A stretch of DNA of 64,000 bases from CAUZFZ01 sp963579025 (lineage in GTDB: Bacteria > Planctomycetota > Planctomycetia > Planctomycetales > Planctomycetaceae), in NCBI GenBank assembly GCA_963579025.1, contig CAUZFZ010000015.1, positions 1-64,000 on the forward strand, read 5' to 3'. The translations under genes and the position numbers were made by a program. A model generated the notes under the pieces. It was not told where the DNA came from. It worked only from the letters and a program-made list of their open reading frames with translations, and searched no databases. How positions within the stretch are numbered: position 1 is the first letter of the stretch; each line of letters opens with the position of its first letter. Shown piece after piece: positions 1-8,053 of this stretch.

Positions 1-126
1 CCGCCATTGTCTATCCTCCATGAATGAAAACGTAGTTCCTTCCTCATGGAGAACATGTAACAACAGCCTATAGAATGCGCAAGCCCCTATCTGCCCCAGG
101 TTATCCAGAGTGCGCGCTGGCCCTGC

Positions 127-182
127 GTAGGACGGGCACTCCTGCCCGTCACCCCAGAGACGGGCAAGAGTGCCCGTCCTAC
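127..182. repeat. GTAGGACGGGC-type hairpin repeat
   Basis: Two 24-nt arms (127-150 and 159-182) are inverted copies with one mismatch, separated by an 8-nt loop. Each arm is itself partly palindromic (ACGGGCA/TGCCCGT). The unit starts GTAGGACGGGC and ends GCCCGTCCTAC. Similar short palindromes are scattered in planctomycete genomes (family knowledge). It could act as a transcription terminator or simply be a dispersed REP/MITE-like element. No T-run follows either arm, so the repeat reading is preferred. Confidence 0.75.
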
Positions 183-247
183 AGGTAAGAACTCATCTGC
201 CGCACGCCTAAGCTGGAGAATCAGCGTGCGCATACACACACCAGCAA

Positions 248-454
248 TCAGCGTTCGCTACACGCATCCAGAACGCAGAGAATCCTTCGCCGCGCATGCT
301 CCGGCAGCTCATCACAATTTGCGACCAGCTCGGCAATCTGCTCAGCCGTGACTACCCGGTCGCCGCACACGAGATCGCGAGAGCCGATCGACGGGACTGG
401 TGCCAGTTTTGGACCAGTTGAGAATTCCGAATCGTCGATCTCGTTGCGCATCAA
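248..454 (-). CDS. Small hypothetical protein (68 aa)
   Basis: I do not recognise a family. The 68-residue product has a charged N-terminus and a C-terminal half (VTAEQIAELVANCDELPEHARRRILCVLDA) that reads like two amphipathic helices. Tandem Met codons open the frame. It ends next to the tRNA-Thr fragment and is transcribed away from it, so it may be the outermost gene of an integrated element lying to the left. No partner gene is visible before the window edge. Coding status is probable only from the helical, non-random composition. Confidence 0.45.
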   Translation of the reverse strand: MMRNEIDDSEFSTGPKLAPVPSIGSRDLVCGDRVVTAEQIAELVANCDELPEHARRRILCVLDACSER

Positions 455-469
455 AGCGTTACCACTATC

Positions 470-522
470 GAGCGGCGCTTTCGTAAAGCGCAGGTCATGA
501 GTTCAAGTCTCATCGGTGGCTC
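470..522 (+). tRNA. 3' fragment of tRNA-Thr(CGU), probable attachment-site scar
   Basis: The anticodon arm is intact: stem GCGCT/AGCGC at 475-479 and 487-491, with loop TTCGTAA giving anticodon CGT. A 5-nt variable region follows, then a T-arm (ATGAG, loop TTCAAGT, CTCAT, 497-513) and the 3' acceptor strand CGGTGGC with discriminator T (514-521). A T-run follows at 523-528. The 5' acceptor strand (GCCACCG expected) and D-arm are absent upstream, and no CCA is encoded. The piece therefore cannot be a working tRNA. A 3'-half copy of this size is what tyrosine-recombinase integration into a tRNA gene leaves at the distal end of the element. An old truncation is the alternative. Confidence 0.75.
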
Positions 523-756
523 TTTTTTGTGCGCCGACTCGAACGCCGTAACCTCTTGTCCATGCTGGCGCTTATGACGGACTCCGCTTTCATCCGTCAG
601 TTCGACCGATTGTTGGGCCGTAACGGTCGGTCACTCCAGAGAGCCACCGAACGTGCCGCCGTTGGCCCAGTCGCCACGACTCCTCTTGTCCAGCTTCCGG
701 GCATAGCATACGCCAGCCTGCTTGCTTCCCACGTCCCGACATGAGGTCCAGACATC

Positions 757-3022
757 GTGTCCGCAACGAGTCCGCTGCAAAAGATCCTCACCGACTTCCG
801 TGACGCTTCCGTTTCCGAACGGGAAAAGGGCACGTATTTCGAGGAGCTCATCCGGACGTATCTGCGGCACGAGCCGACATACGCCGACCTCTACTCGGAT
901 GTCTGGCTGCTCGGCGAGGTGCCGGACGAATTCGGGATCAACAGGAAAGACGTTGGGATCGATCTGGTCGCACGCACGCGGGGGACGGGTGAGTTTCACG
1001 CGATCCAGTGCAAGTTCCACGCGGAAGATCATCGCATTCAGAAGAGCGACATCGACAGTTTCTTCACGGCGTCGGGACAGAAGCCATTTACACATCGGTT
1101 GATCGTCAGCACGACGAACGAATGGGGCGAGAACGCCGAAGCGGCACTCTTCAATCAGCAGCCGCCTGTCACGCGCATCGACCTGATCGACCTCGAACAC
1201 AGTCAGATCGGCTGGTCGAAGTACGCGTCGGACAAGACGCCGGTACTGAAGCCGAAGTTCAAGCCTCGCAGCCATCAGAAGTCAGCCATCAACAACGTCC
1301 TGCTGGGCTTGAAGAGTGCCGACCGAGGCAAGCTGATCATGGCCTGCGGAACCGGCAAGACATTCACGTCGCTGACAATTGCCGAAGAACTGGCCGGAAA
1401 AAACGAGCGCGTGCTGTTCCTTGTGCCGAGCCTCGCCCTTCTCTCGCAGACGCTGATCGAGTGGACGCAGCAGAGTCACACGCCGCTGCATTCGTTTGCC
1501 GTCTGCTCCGACGCCGAGGTCGGGAAGAAACGGAAGTCGAACGACGATGTCGTTCAGACGTTCGTCCACGAGCTGCGCTATCCCGCGACAACCGACCCGA
1601 AACGGCTTGCGACCGAGATGCAGAAACGCCACGACGCTCAACACATGAGTGTCGTGTTTTCGACCTACCACTCCATCCAGGTCATCTCCGAGGCTCAGCA
1701 CCTGCACAAGCTGGCCGACTTCGATCTGATCATCTGCGACGAAGCCCATCGCACGACCGGAGCGACGTTCGAATCCGAAATGGAATCCGCCTTCGTGCGA
1801 GTCCACAATGCCGACTTTCTGCGAGGTCGCAAACGTCTCTATATGACAGCGACGCCACGGATTTACGCGAACATCGCGAAGGCAAAGGCGATTCAGGACA
1901 ACGTCGCGCTGTGCTCGATGGACGACGAAGAGCAGTACGGCAAACAGCTTCACGTCATCACGTTCTCAGAGGCCGTCGAACGTGGTCTGCTGACCGACTA
2001 CAAGGTCATCGTCCCGACCATTGATGAGGACCACGTGTCCGAGCGGCTGCAGGACCTGCTGAAAGACGACGATAACCAGCTCAAGGTCGACGACGCGGCA
2101 CGCATCATCGGCTGCTGGAAAGCACTCAGCAAACAGGGGCTCGCCGCAGACATCGGCGGGTACACGCAGCCGATGCGCAAGGCCGTGGCTTTCTGTCAGG
2201 TCATCGAACCGACCACCGGCAAGAAGGTGCATCGGGTCTCGTCGAAGCAGATCAGTGAACTGTTCCAGACGGTTGTCGATGCGTACCTGGAAACAGCCGA
2301 CGACCACGCCCATAACCGACGGCACCTTGGGCCAGTTCCGTTCACAGTACTCGTCGGGACGTAGAGACTTCACCAAAGAAGACCTCTTCTACTACATCTA
2401 CGGGCTGTTGCATTCGCCGGAGTATCGCGACCGGTACAAGGACAATCTCAGCAAAGAACTGCCCCGCATTCCGGCGGTGAAGACGTTCGGAAATTTTCAG
2501 GCGTTCTCTCAGGCCGGGCGAGACCTCGCGCACTGGCACCTCGATTACGAAACCGTCGAATGCCATCCCGCTACGCTCGACCTCACCGTAGGGCCGGTTC
2601 CCAACGGCCGAGCGAAGGCAGAGAAACTTTGCGGCCGGTGGGAACCGGCCCTACGGAAAAGACTCAAAGACGAACACTTCTACGTCCGCCAAATGAAGAT
2701 TGACAAAGGCAAGGACCCGGAGTCCGGAAAGCAGGTCAAGGACCGCACCACGGTCATCTACAACGAATACATCACCGTCCGCGACATCCCGCTGGAAGCG
2801 TATGACTATGTCGTCAACGGCAAGTCGGCCATCGAATGGGTCATGGAACGCCAGGCCGTCACGGCGGACAAGAAGAGCGGCATCGTCAATGACGCCAACC
2901 TGTGGGCGACCGAAACCATGCACAACGCCGCCTACCCGCTCGAACTCCTGCTCCGCATCATCACCGTCAGCCAGGAAACAAACAGAATCGTCAGCAGTCT
3001 CCCGCCTTTGCAGATTGACTGA
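757..3022 (+). pseudogene. Decayed type ISP restriction-modification enzyme (internal deletion and frameshift)
   Basis: The first frame (757-2364, GTG start) carries a PD-(D/E)xK Mrr-like nuclease domain (residues ~25-140, with GIDL Asp69 and QCK at 84-86). An SF2 helicase first domain follows, with Walker A ACGTGKT, DEAH box CDEAHR and motif III TATP. It stops about 30 residues into the second helicase lobe. From ~2325 a shifted frame continues with a clear type ISP C-terminal domain (FTKEDLFYYIYGLLHSPEYR, then VVNGKSAIEWVMERQ) to 3022. The rest of the helicase and the whole N6-adenine methylase core are missing. Intact family members are usually about 1,500 residues. An 18-bp inverted repeat is embedded in frame at 2586-2656. 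Restriction and modification should both be lost, although the N-terminal part could still be translated. Confidence 0.85.
2586..2656. repeat. GTAGGGCCGGTTCCC palindromic repeat inside the ISP remnant
   Basis: Perfect 18-nt inverted arms lie at 2586-2603 and 2639-2656 with a 35-nt spacer that can pair further (ACGGCC/GGCCG). The unit is read through in frame and encodes the unusual stretch LTVGPVPNGRAKAEKLCGRW. That stretch interrupts the otherwise family-like C-terminal domain between the ...HWHLDYETVE and ...KIDKGKDPESGK segments. It resembles the repeat at 127-182 in style (GTAGG ends) but not in sequence. Confidence 0.8.
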
Positions 3023-3188
3023 GCTTCCGACAGGGAGAGGACACCACAGGTAAGACAGGACAGGGAGAAGTCCACTCCACGGCAGCGTCCTAAGCCGGGC
3101 TGCGACCGTTTTCCCGTGAATTCCGCGGAAGTCCGGAGTCCGGAGTACGATCCAACCGATCTGTGTTACAGGATTCGGGAGCTGGTCC

Positions 3189-3770
3189 ATGTTCAAGAAC
3201 GAAAAGCAGCAGCGTGTTGTGGAAGCGGCCGTCGCTCTGCTGGACGCTGCGCCGGATCGGCGGATGAATGCGGTCACGCTCAACAAGTCGCTCTTCTATC
3301 TCGACCTGGCGTGTCTCCGCGACTTTGGCGAACCACTGACACAGAACACGTTTGTCGCTCTCGATTTCGGTCCGGTCGTCGCGAAGTACCGGCGGAGAGT
3401 CTTCAAGCCGCTGGAAGTGAATGGACTTGCCGCACAGCTCGACGAATGGGATGGATCGAAGCCGTTGCAACTACGACAGACGTTGTCTCAACTGGATTTC
3501 CTGGACGGCCAGCGGCGTGAACTTGCCGAACAGGTCGGCGCATTCTTTGGGAATCTCAGTTCCAGCAAGGCGTCCGACTACTCACATGAGAATCCCGGTT
3601 GGGAAGTCGCCTACACACGCGGCCTGCGGGCCGGCAATCCCGCTCAACCGATCGACCTTCTGATCGCCATGCAGCAGATTCTGGAAGACGATCCGTGGCT
3701 TCATGAGCCGCACAATCTGGATGAAGCCATCCTGGCTGCTGCCGACATGGCAGACGGAGTGGACTGGTAA
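3189..3770 (+). CDS. Panacea/SocA-like domain protein, probable antitoxin
   Basis: The 193-residue product has the layout of Panacea (phage-associated, SocA/GepA-like) proteins. An N-terminal helical region contains NAVTLNKSLFYLDLACLRDFGEPLT, then FVALDFGPVVAKYRR, which matches the family's K-L-L-Y-aD-...-G-p-i/v-Y-G core. Panacea domains act as broad chaperone-like antitoxins paired with diverse toxins (family knowledge). A RelE/HigB-like frame begins at its stop codon, which supports a toxin-antitoxin pair. It sits just after a dead restriction gene in an accessory segment, so both may be remnants of a defence island. The antitoxin frame itself looks complete. Confidence 0.75.
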   Translation: MFKNEKQQRVVEAAVALLDAAPDRRMNAVTLNKSLFYLDLACLRDFGEPLTQNTFVALDFGPVVAKYRRRVFKPLEVNGLAAQLDEWDGSKPLQLRQTLSQLDFLDGQRRELAEQVGAFFGNLSSSKASDYSHENPGWEVAYTRGLRAGNPAQPIDLLIAMQQILEDDPWLHEPHNLDEAILAAADMADGVDW

Positions 3771-4150
3771 TACGCTACTCGCCGGAAGACGGAAAGTGGC
3801 ACGCAAACCGGGAGTCACAGGTTCTTCAGGAACTGCGCGAGCAACTTTCTCCAGCGCAATACGAACGGCAGAAACAGTCTCTCAAGAACTTCCTCTGCGG
3901 CTACTTCTCGGCTGAAAACGGCTGCGATTCCCGGCAGGGCAAATCGATCAGCCCGGTCGGAGCGACGGCGCAGGGCGGCAAGATTCTGAAAGTCCGCTGG
4001 GGCCTGCCGGGCGACGGCAAGAGCGGCGGCCTGCGACTGGTCGTCATCGCATACTGTGACGAACTCCGCGTCTATCTCGCGGAAGCATTCAACGGCAGAG
4101 ACGACCCCTCGATGGATGAGATACTCGACGCAGCCGACGACACTGAATGA
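3764..4150 (+). CDS. RelE/HigB-like toxin frame without ATG, GTG or TTG start
   Basis: An open frame of about 127 codons overlaps the Panacea stop and ends with TGA at 4148-4150. Its second half reads GGKILKVRWGLPGDGKSGG then LRLVVIAYCDELRVYLAEAF, the core of RelE/HigB mRNA-interferase-fold toxins (K-V/I-R-W-G-GKSGGLR-V-hydrophobic strand). No ATG, GTG or TTG opens the frame. The only candidates are CTG at 3764 or ATA at 3770. The toxin therefore needs a rare start, frameshifting out of the antitoxin, or is dead. Without the partner and this motif the frame would be easily overlooked. Family call fairly sure; expression uncertain. Confidence 0.6.
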   Translation: MVIRYSPEDGKWHANRESQVLQELREQLSPAQYERQKQSLKNFLCGYFSAENGCDSRQGKSISPVGATAQGGKILKVRWGLPGDGKSGGLRLVVIAYCDELRVYLAEAFNGRDDPSMDEILDAADDTE

Positions 4151-4157
4151 TCGTCGG

Positions 4158-4409
4158 TCATGTGACGAACTCCAGGTACGGTCGCATGACGTTGGCTACA
4201 CGGCAGACTTTCGCAGCGGCGTACAGCTCGTCCATCGTCGCCCGCTCCAGCCGCCACGTGTCCCGCAGAGCCTCCATAGCCAAGTCCAGGCCGATGTGAC
4301 GCTTAACCGGTCGTGGCAGATCTTCCCGAATGTCCGCGCCATCGTGCCAGTTGTTGGCCAGTAGATTGGGCCCGTCATCTGTTCGGGTGGCCGTGATCGA
4401 CTGAGACAC
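4158..4409 (-). CDS. Short orphan gene, possible C-terminal remnant
   Basis: The 83-residue product ends with a compact helical stretch (LAMEALRDTWRLERATMDEL...KVCRVANVMRPYLEFV). That reads to me like the tail of a larger protein, perhaps an AbiEii-type nucleotidyltransferase, but I cannot confirm this from sequence alone. It converges on the toxin frame, with stops eight bases apart, and lies at the right edge of the accessory segment. If it is a remnant, its missing 5' part was lost where the VWA gene begins. It could also be an independent small gene. Confidence 0.4.
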   Translation of the reverse strand: MSQSITATRTDDGPNLLANNWHDGADIREDLPRPVKRHIGLDLAMEALRDTWRLERATMDELYAAAKVCRVANVMRPYLEFVT

Positions 4410-4467
4410 CAGTCAGATCGTTGGCAGTGTTGGTCGAAAATTGCCCTTTGTCATTACACTGGCCCGC

Positions 4468-6885
4468 ATGAAATCGTTTCTTGAATGGTATCTCGGGATC
4501 CCGCCGGCCCAGCCGGGGCAGGGGACTCAGTGGACCTGGCTGCACCAGACTCCCTGGCCGGCCTGGATGCCGCAGTGGTTTGTTCTCGTCCTCGCGATCA
4601 CGGCCGTCGTTTACATCGCACTCGTATATCAGCGCGATGCCAGCACCGCGTCCGTGCCGTGGCGGATAGGGCTCACCGTTTTGCGGCTGAGTGTGATCGT
4701 CACGCTGCTGCTGATTCTGACCGAACTGACACTCGTCGTTGATCGAACGGGTTTGCCGTTTATTGCCGTACTTGTCGATGACTCGGGCAGCATGAGTCAC
4801 GATGACCAGTACTCGAATGCGCCCGATCGCGCCGCGGCAAAGCAGTATCAGCAGGCATCCGGCACGGGCCGCAACTCGCGGTTGTCGATCGCGCAGGGCA
4901 TGCTCGCAAGGAACAACGGCAAGTTCCTGAAGCAGTTGCAGCGGCGGCATCAGGTGCGTGTTTACCGGTTCTCCGACTCAGCCACTTCGCTCGGCGGACT
5001 GGAGACGGAATCCGAGTCCGGGATGGAGACACTTCTGCAGGCCGTCCGGGAACTGGAACCGACCGGCACGGATACTCGCCCGGGACCGGCGGTACGCCGG
5101 GTCCTCAACGACTTTCGAGGATCGTTGCCGTCGGCCATCGTGATCCTCTCTGACGGAGTGACCACCAGCGGCAACAGTGACAAGCTGTCGGCCGTCGCTC
5201 AGTTCGCAGCCCGCCGTCTGGTGCCGCTGTACACGGTTGGGTTTGGCAGCGAAGAGGCGATGAACGACTTGAACCTGTACGACACGCTGGTCGACGAGGT
5301 CGCGTTCGTCGACGACCCGATCACGTTCACATCAAAACTGAAGTCCTTCGGGTTCAAGGGAAAGAGCGTCACGCTCACACTGACCGACCGCGAGTCACGT
5401 CGGAAACTGGCGACGAAGAAAATCACCGCCGGTGGCAATGGCCAGACTCAACCACTGGAGATCACGTGGATCCCGGAAGAGCCCGGCGATTACGAATTCG
5501 AGCTGCAGGTCACGCCGCAGCCATCCGAATCTGACCGATCCAACAACATGGAACGTCGTGCCGTCAGCGTGCGAGAAGGTCACATCCGTGTGCTGCTGAT
5601 CGACTCCGAACCGCGGTGGGAGTTTCGAGAACTCAAGACGCTGCTCGAACGAGAGAAGACTGTCGAACTTCACACGGTTCTGCAGGATGCCGATCTGAAC
5701 TACTCGGATCAGGATGCTTCCGCGCAGCCGTTGCGAGGTCGCTTCCCTGTCAGTCGCGATCAGCTGTTTGCCTACGATGTGGTGATCTTTGGCGACGTCA
5801 ATCCGAAGTTCCTTGGCCAATCGACGTTGGAGAACCTGCGAGAATTCGTCAGTGAGGCCGGCGGCGGGCTGATCATGGTCGCAGGCTGGCAGTTCAATCC
5901 GCTGGCCTATGCGGGTTCGCCGCTGGAAACGCTGTTGCCGATCGAGCTGGACGGAGTGAGAGTGCCGCCGCCCGACGTCGACATCCCACAGTCGTTTCAG
6001 CCGAAGCTCACGCTCGAAGGTCAGAAGAGCACGCCTATCTTCCGTTTCGATGAAGACGATCGGAACAGTCAGATTGTGTGGAAGCAACTGCCGGGCCTGT
6101 ACTGGCTGGTGGAATGCCCCACCATCCGTGCCGGGGCAACCGTCTTTGCCGAGCACCCGTCGCGCATGGGAACTGACCGCCACCTGCCGGTCATCGTGAT
6201 GCAGCGATACGGCGCGGGCAAAACGATCTTTCACGCGTCGGACGAAACATGGCTGTGGCGTCGTCGTACGGGCGACCTCTACTTTGGCCGTTACTGGATT
6301 CAGGCCATTCGCTATCTCAGCCGCTCACGTTTACTCGGCCAGTCAAAGACGGCACGGCTCGAAACTGATCGACAGGTTTATCAGCGTGGCGAAACCGTGA
6401 CTCTGCGAGTGCGATTCTTCAACGAAGAAGAAGTTCCCGTTGGCGAGGACGCTGTCAAAGTCGTCGTCGAAGGACGGGGGTCGGGCACACAGGAGATTGT
6501 TCTGAAGCAGGTCCCGCAGGCACCCAACGCGTTCGAAGGTCTGTTGCGCCGGTCCAATGAGGGTTCGTATCACGCCTGGGTCGCTCGGCCGGACTTCGAG
6601 AACTCTCCGCCATCGGCCGATTTCCGAGTTGAAGCCCCGGACCGCGAATTCCGTGTCCGCAGTCTGGACCGTCGCGAGATGACGGAATCGGCCGAGATCA
6701 CTCACGGCCGGTTCTACGCACTCTCCGAAGCCGTCCGATTGCCGGATGAGATTCCTCGCGGACGCCCCGTACCTATCCGCTCTGAAGAGCCGATCCGCAT
6801 CTGGAACCGCTGGGAACTGCTGTTGCTGTTCACGTTCCTGCTGGCGTCCGAGTGGTTGCTGCGGAAGCGTCTGCGACTCGTGTGA
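4468..6885 (+). CDS. Membrane protein with VWA and glutamine-amidotransferase-like domains
   Basis: The product has 805 residues from ATG 4468; a TTG at 4441 would add nine. There are two N-terminal membrane segments (~37-54 and ~68-90), then a von Willebrand A domain with a full MIDAS (DDSGS at 104-108, the TGTD Thr and the LSDG Asp). A beta-sandwich region and a GATase1-like domain follow (VVIFGDVNP, EFVSEAGGGLIMVAGWQ) without an obvious Cys nucleophile. One C-terminal membrane helix (ELLLLFTFLLASEWLL) ends in basic residues. Proteins of this layout usually accompany MoxR/DUF58 genes. Here it stands alone, 36 kb from the moxR gene. A surface or periplasmic scaffold role is inferred from the family. 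Confidence 0.8.
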   Translation: MKSFLEWYLGIPPAQPGQGTQWTWLHQTPWPAWMPQWFVLVLAITAVVYIALVYQRDASTASVPWRIGLTVLRLSVIVTLLLILTELTLVVDRTGLPFIAVLVDDSGSMSHDDQYSNAPDRAAAKQYQQASGTGRNSRLSIAQGMLARNNGKFLKQLQRRHQVRVYRFSDSATSLGGLETESESGMETLLQAVRELEPTGTDTRPGPAVRRVLNDFRGSLPSAIVILSDGVTTSGNSDKLSAVAQFAARRLVPLYTVGFGSEEAMNDLNLYDTLVDEVAFVDDPITFTSKLKSFGFKGKSVTLTLTDRESRRKLATKKITAGGNGQTQPLEITWIPEEPGDYEFELQVTPQPSESDRSNNMERRAVSVREGHIRVLLIDSEPRWEFRELKTLLEREKTVELHTVLQDADLNYSDQDASAQPLRGRFPVSRDQLFAYDVVIFGDVNPKFLGQSTLENLREFVSEAGGGLIMVAGWQFNPLAYAGSPLETLLPIELDGVRVPPPDVDIPQSFQPKLTLEGQKSTPIFRFDEDDRNSQIVWKQLPGLYWLVECPTIRAGATVFAEHPSRMGTDRHLPVIVMQRYGAGKTIFHASDETWLWRRRTGDLYFGRYWIQAIRYLSRSRLLGQSKTARLETDRQVYQRGETVTLRVRFFNEEEVPVGEDAVKVVVEGRGSGTQEIVLKQVPQAPNAFEGLLRRSNEGSYHAWVARPDFENSPPSADFRVEAPDREFRVRSLDRREMTESAEITHGRFYALSEAVRLPDEIPRGRPVPIRSEEPIRIWNRWELLLLFTFLLASEWLLRKRLRLV

Positions 6886-7368
6886 ACCGGTTGAAGGACC
6901 TGTAACGGTTAGTCACGAGACGCATCCGGCAACCTCTGTGCAGACGCATTGAAACATCCGACTCGCTGACCTTCGCCAACCTGCCAAAGAGTCAGAAACC
7001 GCTACGCGCTTCCGAAATCCAGGGACGCACATAGTGAACAGATTCCGCCGACCTATCTCCGGTCACAAACGCGGTTTGCGGAAACACGATCGCTGGAGTC
7101 GGTGCCCTTTCGAGGCGCGAGACTGCCAGGAAGCGGACATCTAGACTGCCATAAAGCACTGACTGGAAACAGCTTACGGCCAACTAAACCTCGAAGATCG
7201 GCAACCACAACGCCGGACATGTACAGCTTGCAGTTTTTGTTTGGTCCGCCCACCATCAACGTCGTATTGCAGTCGGCGAGGCCAGCGGTACTGAACGGTC
7301 TCGTTTGACGTTTGATGGAGCAACTGGTTGTCACGGAGGGCTGTCGCGGATTCACCGAGGCAGCCGTA
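6886..7368. other. Intergenic region, nothing recognised
   Basis: About 480 bases between the VWA gene and the HExxH gene. Frames of 60-150 codons exist on both strands, but they overlap each other and show no family features or ribosome sites. No convincing promoter, terminator or RNA structure was seen. The downstream gene could start anywhere from 7312 (ATG) on, which would shorten this gap. Confidence 0.5.
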
Positions 7369-8028
7369 ATGGGGAAACGTCGACGCGGAAAGCTACACAC
7401 CGCCGATTCGCAGAAGACACGATCTGCGCGTCGACGTACAGGTTCCACAGCGCGCCCTGCCGGCGGTTTCCGACAACGTGGTTCTGATCGCAGCCAGCGG
7501 ACCAGCATCTTCTACGCTCAGGAAGACTGGTATGAACCGACAAACAGCGAGGTCATCCGTCTGCAGCGACAGGAACCCGGCGCGGAATTCATGCATCCAG
7601 TCACTCTGGACGAAGTCCGCGAACGGGTCGAACAGCTTCCCGCGCGATTCCGGCAGCCGATCGAGGTGATTCAACTCAGCCGAATGACTCGTAAGCGAGC
7701 CTTGTTTCCCTGCTATGGCATGCAGTGGGGACCAAGCGTCTTTCTGTATCCGATCGAAGATTCGCTTGTCGAAACGTACATCCGTCCGCCGCGACCGGAG
7801 CAGTTGATCGAAGCAAAGATGTTCGGCGGCGTGTGGACTCAGGACGGCAACTTGTGGAGACTGTCCTGGACCGAGCAATCGTTGCGGGACTTCTATCTGA
7901 ACAATGTACTGATTCACGAAATCGGTCATGTCAACGACACGCGCAACATCAACTTCGACGCGCGGGAACGCTATGCCAACTGGTTTGCCATCGAGTACGG
8001 CTACCGCCCATCGCGCGGTCGAACGTAA
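7369..8028 (+). CDS. Putative zinc metallopeptidase-like protein (HEIGH motif)
   Basis: I do not recognise the family. From ATG 7369 the product has 219 residues; 7312 and 7315 are alternative starts. The N-terminus is strongly basic (MGKRRRGKLHTADSQKTRSARRR) and non-hydrophobic. The C-terminal third has LNNVLIHEIGHVNDTRN, an HExxH zinc-binding helix, followed by NFDARERYANWFAIEYG, where a Glu (ARERYAN) could be the third ligand as in gluzincin-like or minimal proteases. There is no signal peptide, so cytoplasmic action is likely if expressed. The next gene begins 26 bases after its stop in the same direction. Activity is inferred only from the motif. Confidence 0.6.
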   Translation: MGKRRRGKLHTADSQKTRSARRRTGSTARPAGGFRQRGSDRSQRTSIFYAQEDWYEPTNSEVIRLQRQEPGAEFMHPVTLDEVRERVEQLPARFRQPIEVIQLSRMTRKRALFPCYGMQWGPSVFLYPIEDSLVETYIRPPRPEQLIEAKMFGGVWTQDGNLWRLSWTEQSLRDFYLNNVLIHEIGHVNDTRNINFDARERYANWFAIEYGYRPSRGRT

Positions 8029-8053
8029 TCGTCGCGCTACACAGGATGAGCCG

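Noticed and set aside
529..744. 71-codon plus-strand frame directly after the tRNA fragment
   Set aside because: It begins in the sequence trailing the tRNA, has no ribosome site, and its composition is unlike any family I know; other frames there are equally open.
7928..8053. N-terminal extension of the 8054-9394 protein
   Set aside because: It overlaps the HEIGH gene in another frame and lacks a signal peptide; the downstream ATG has one.
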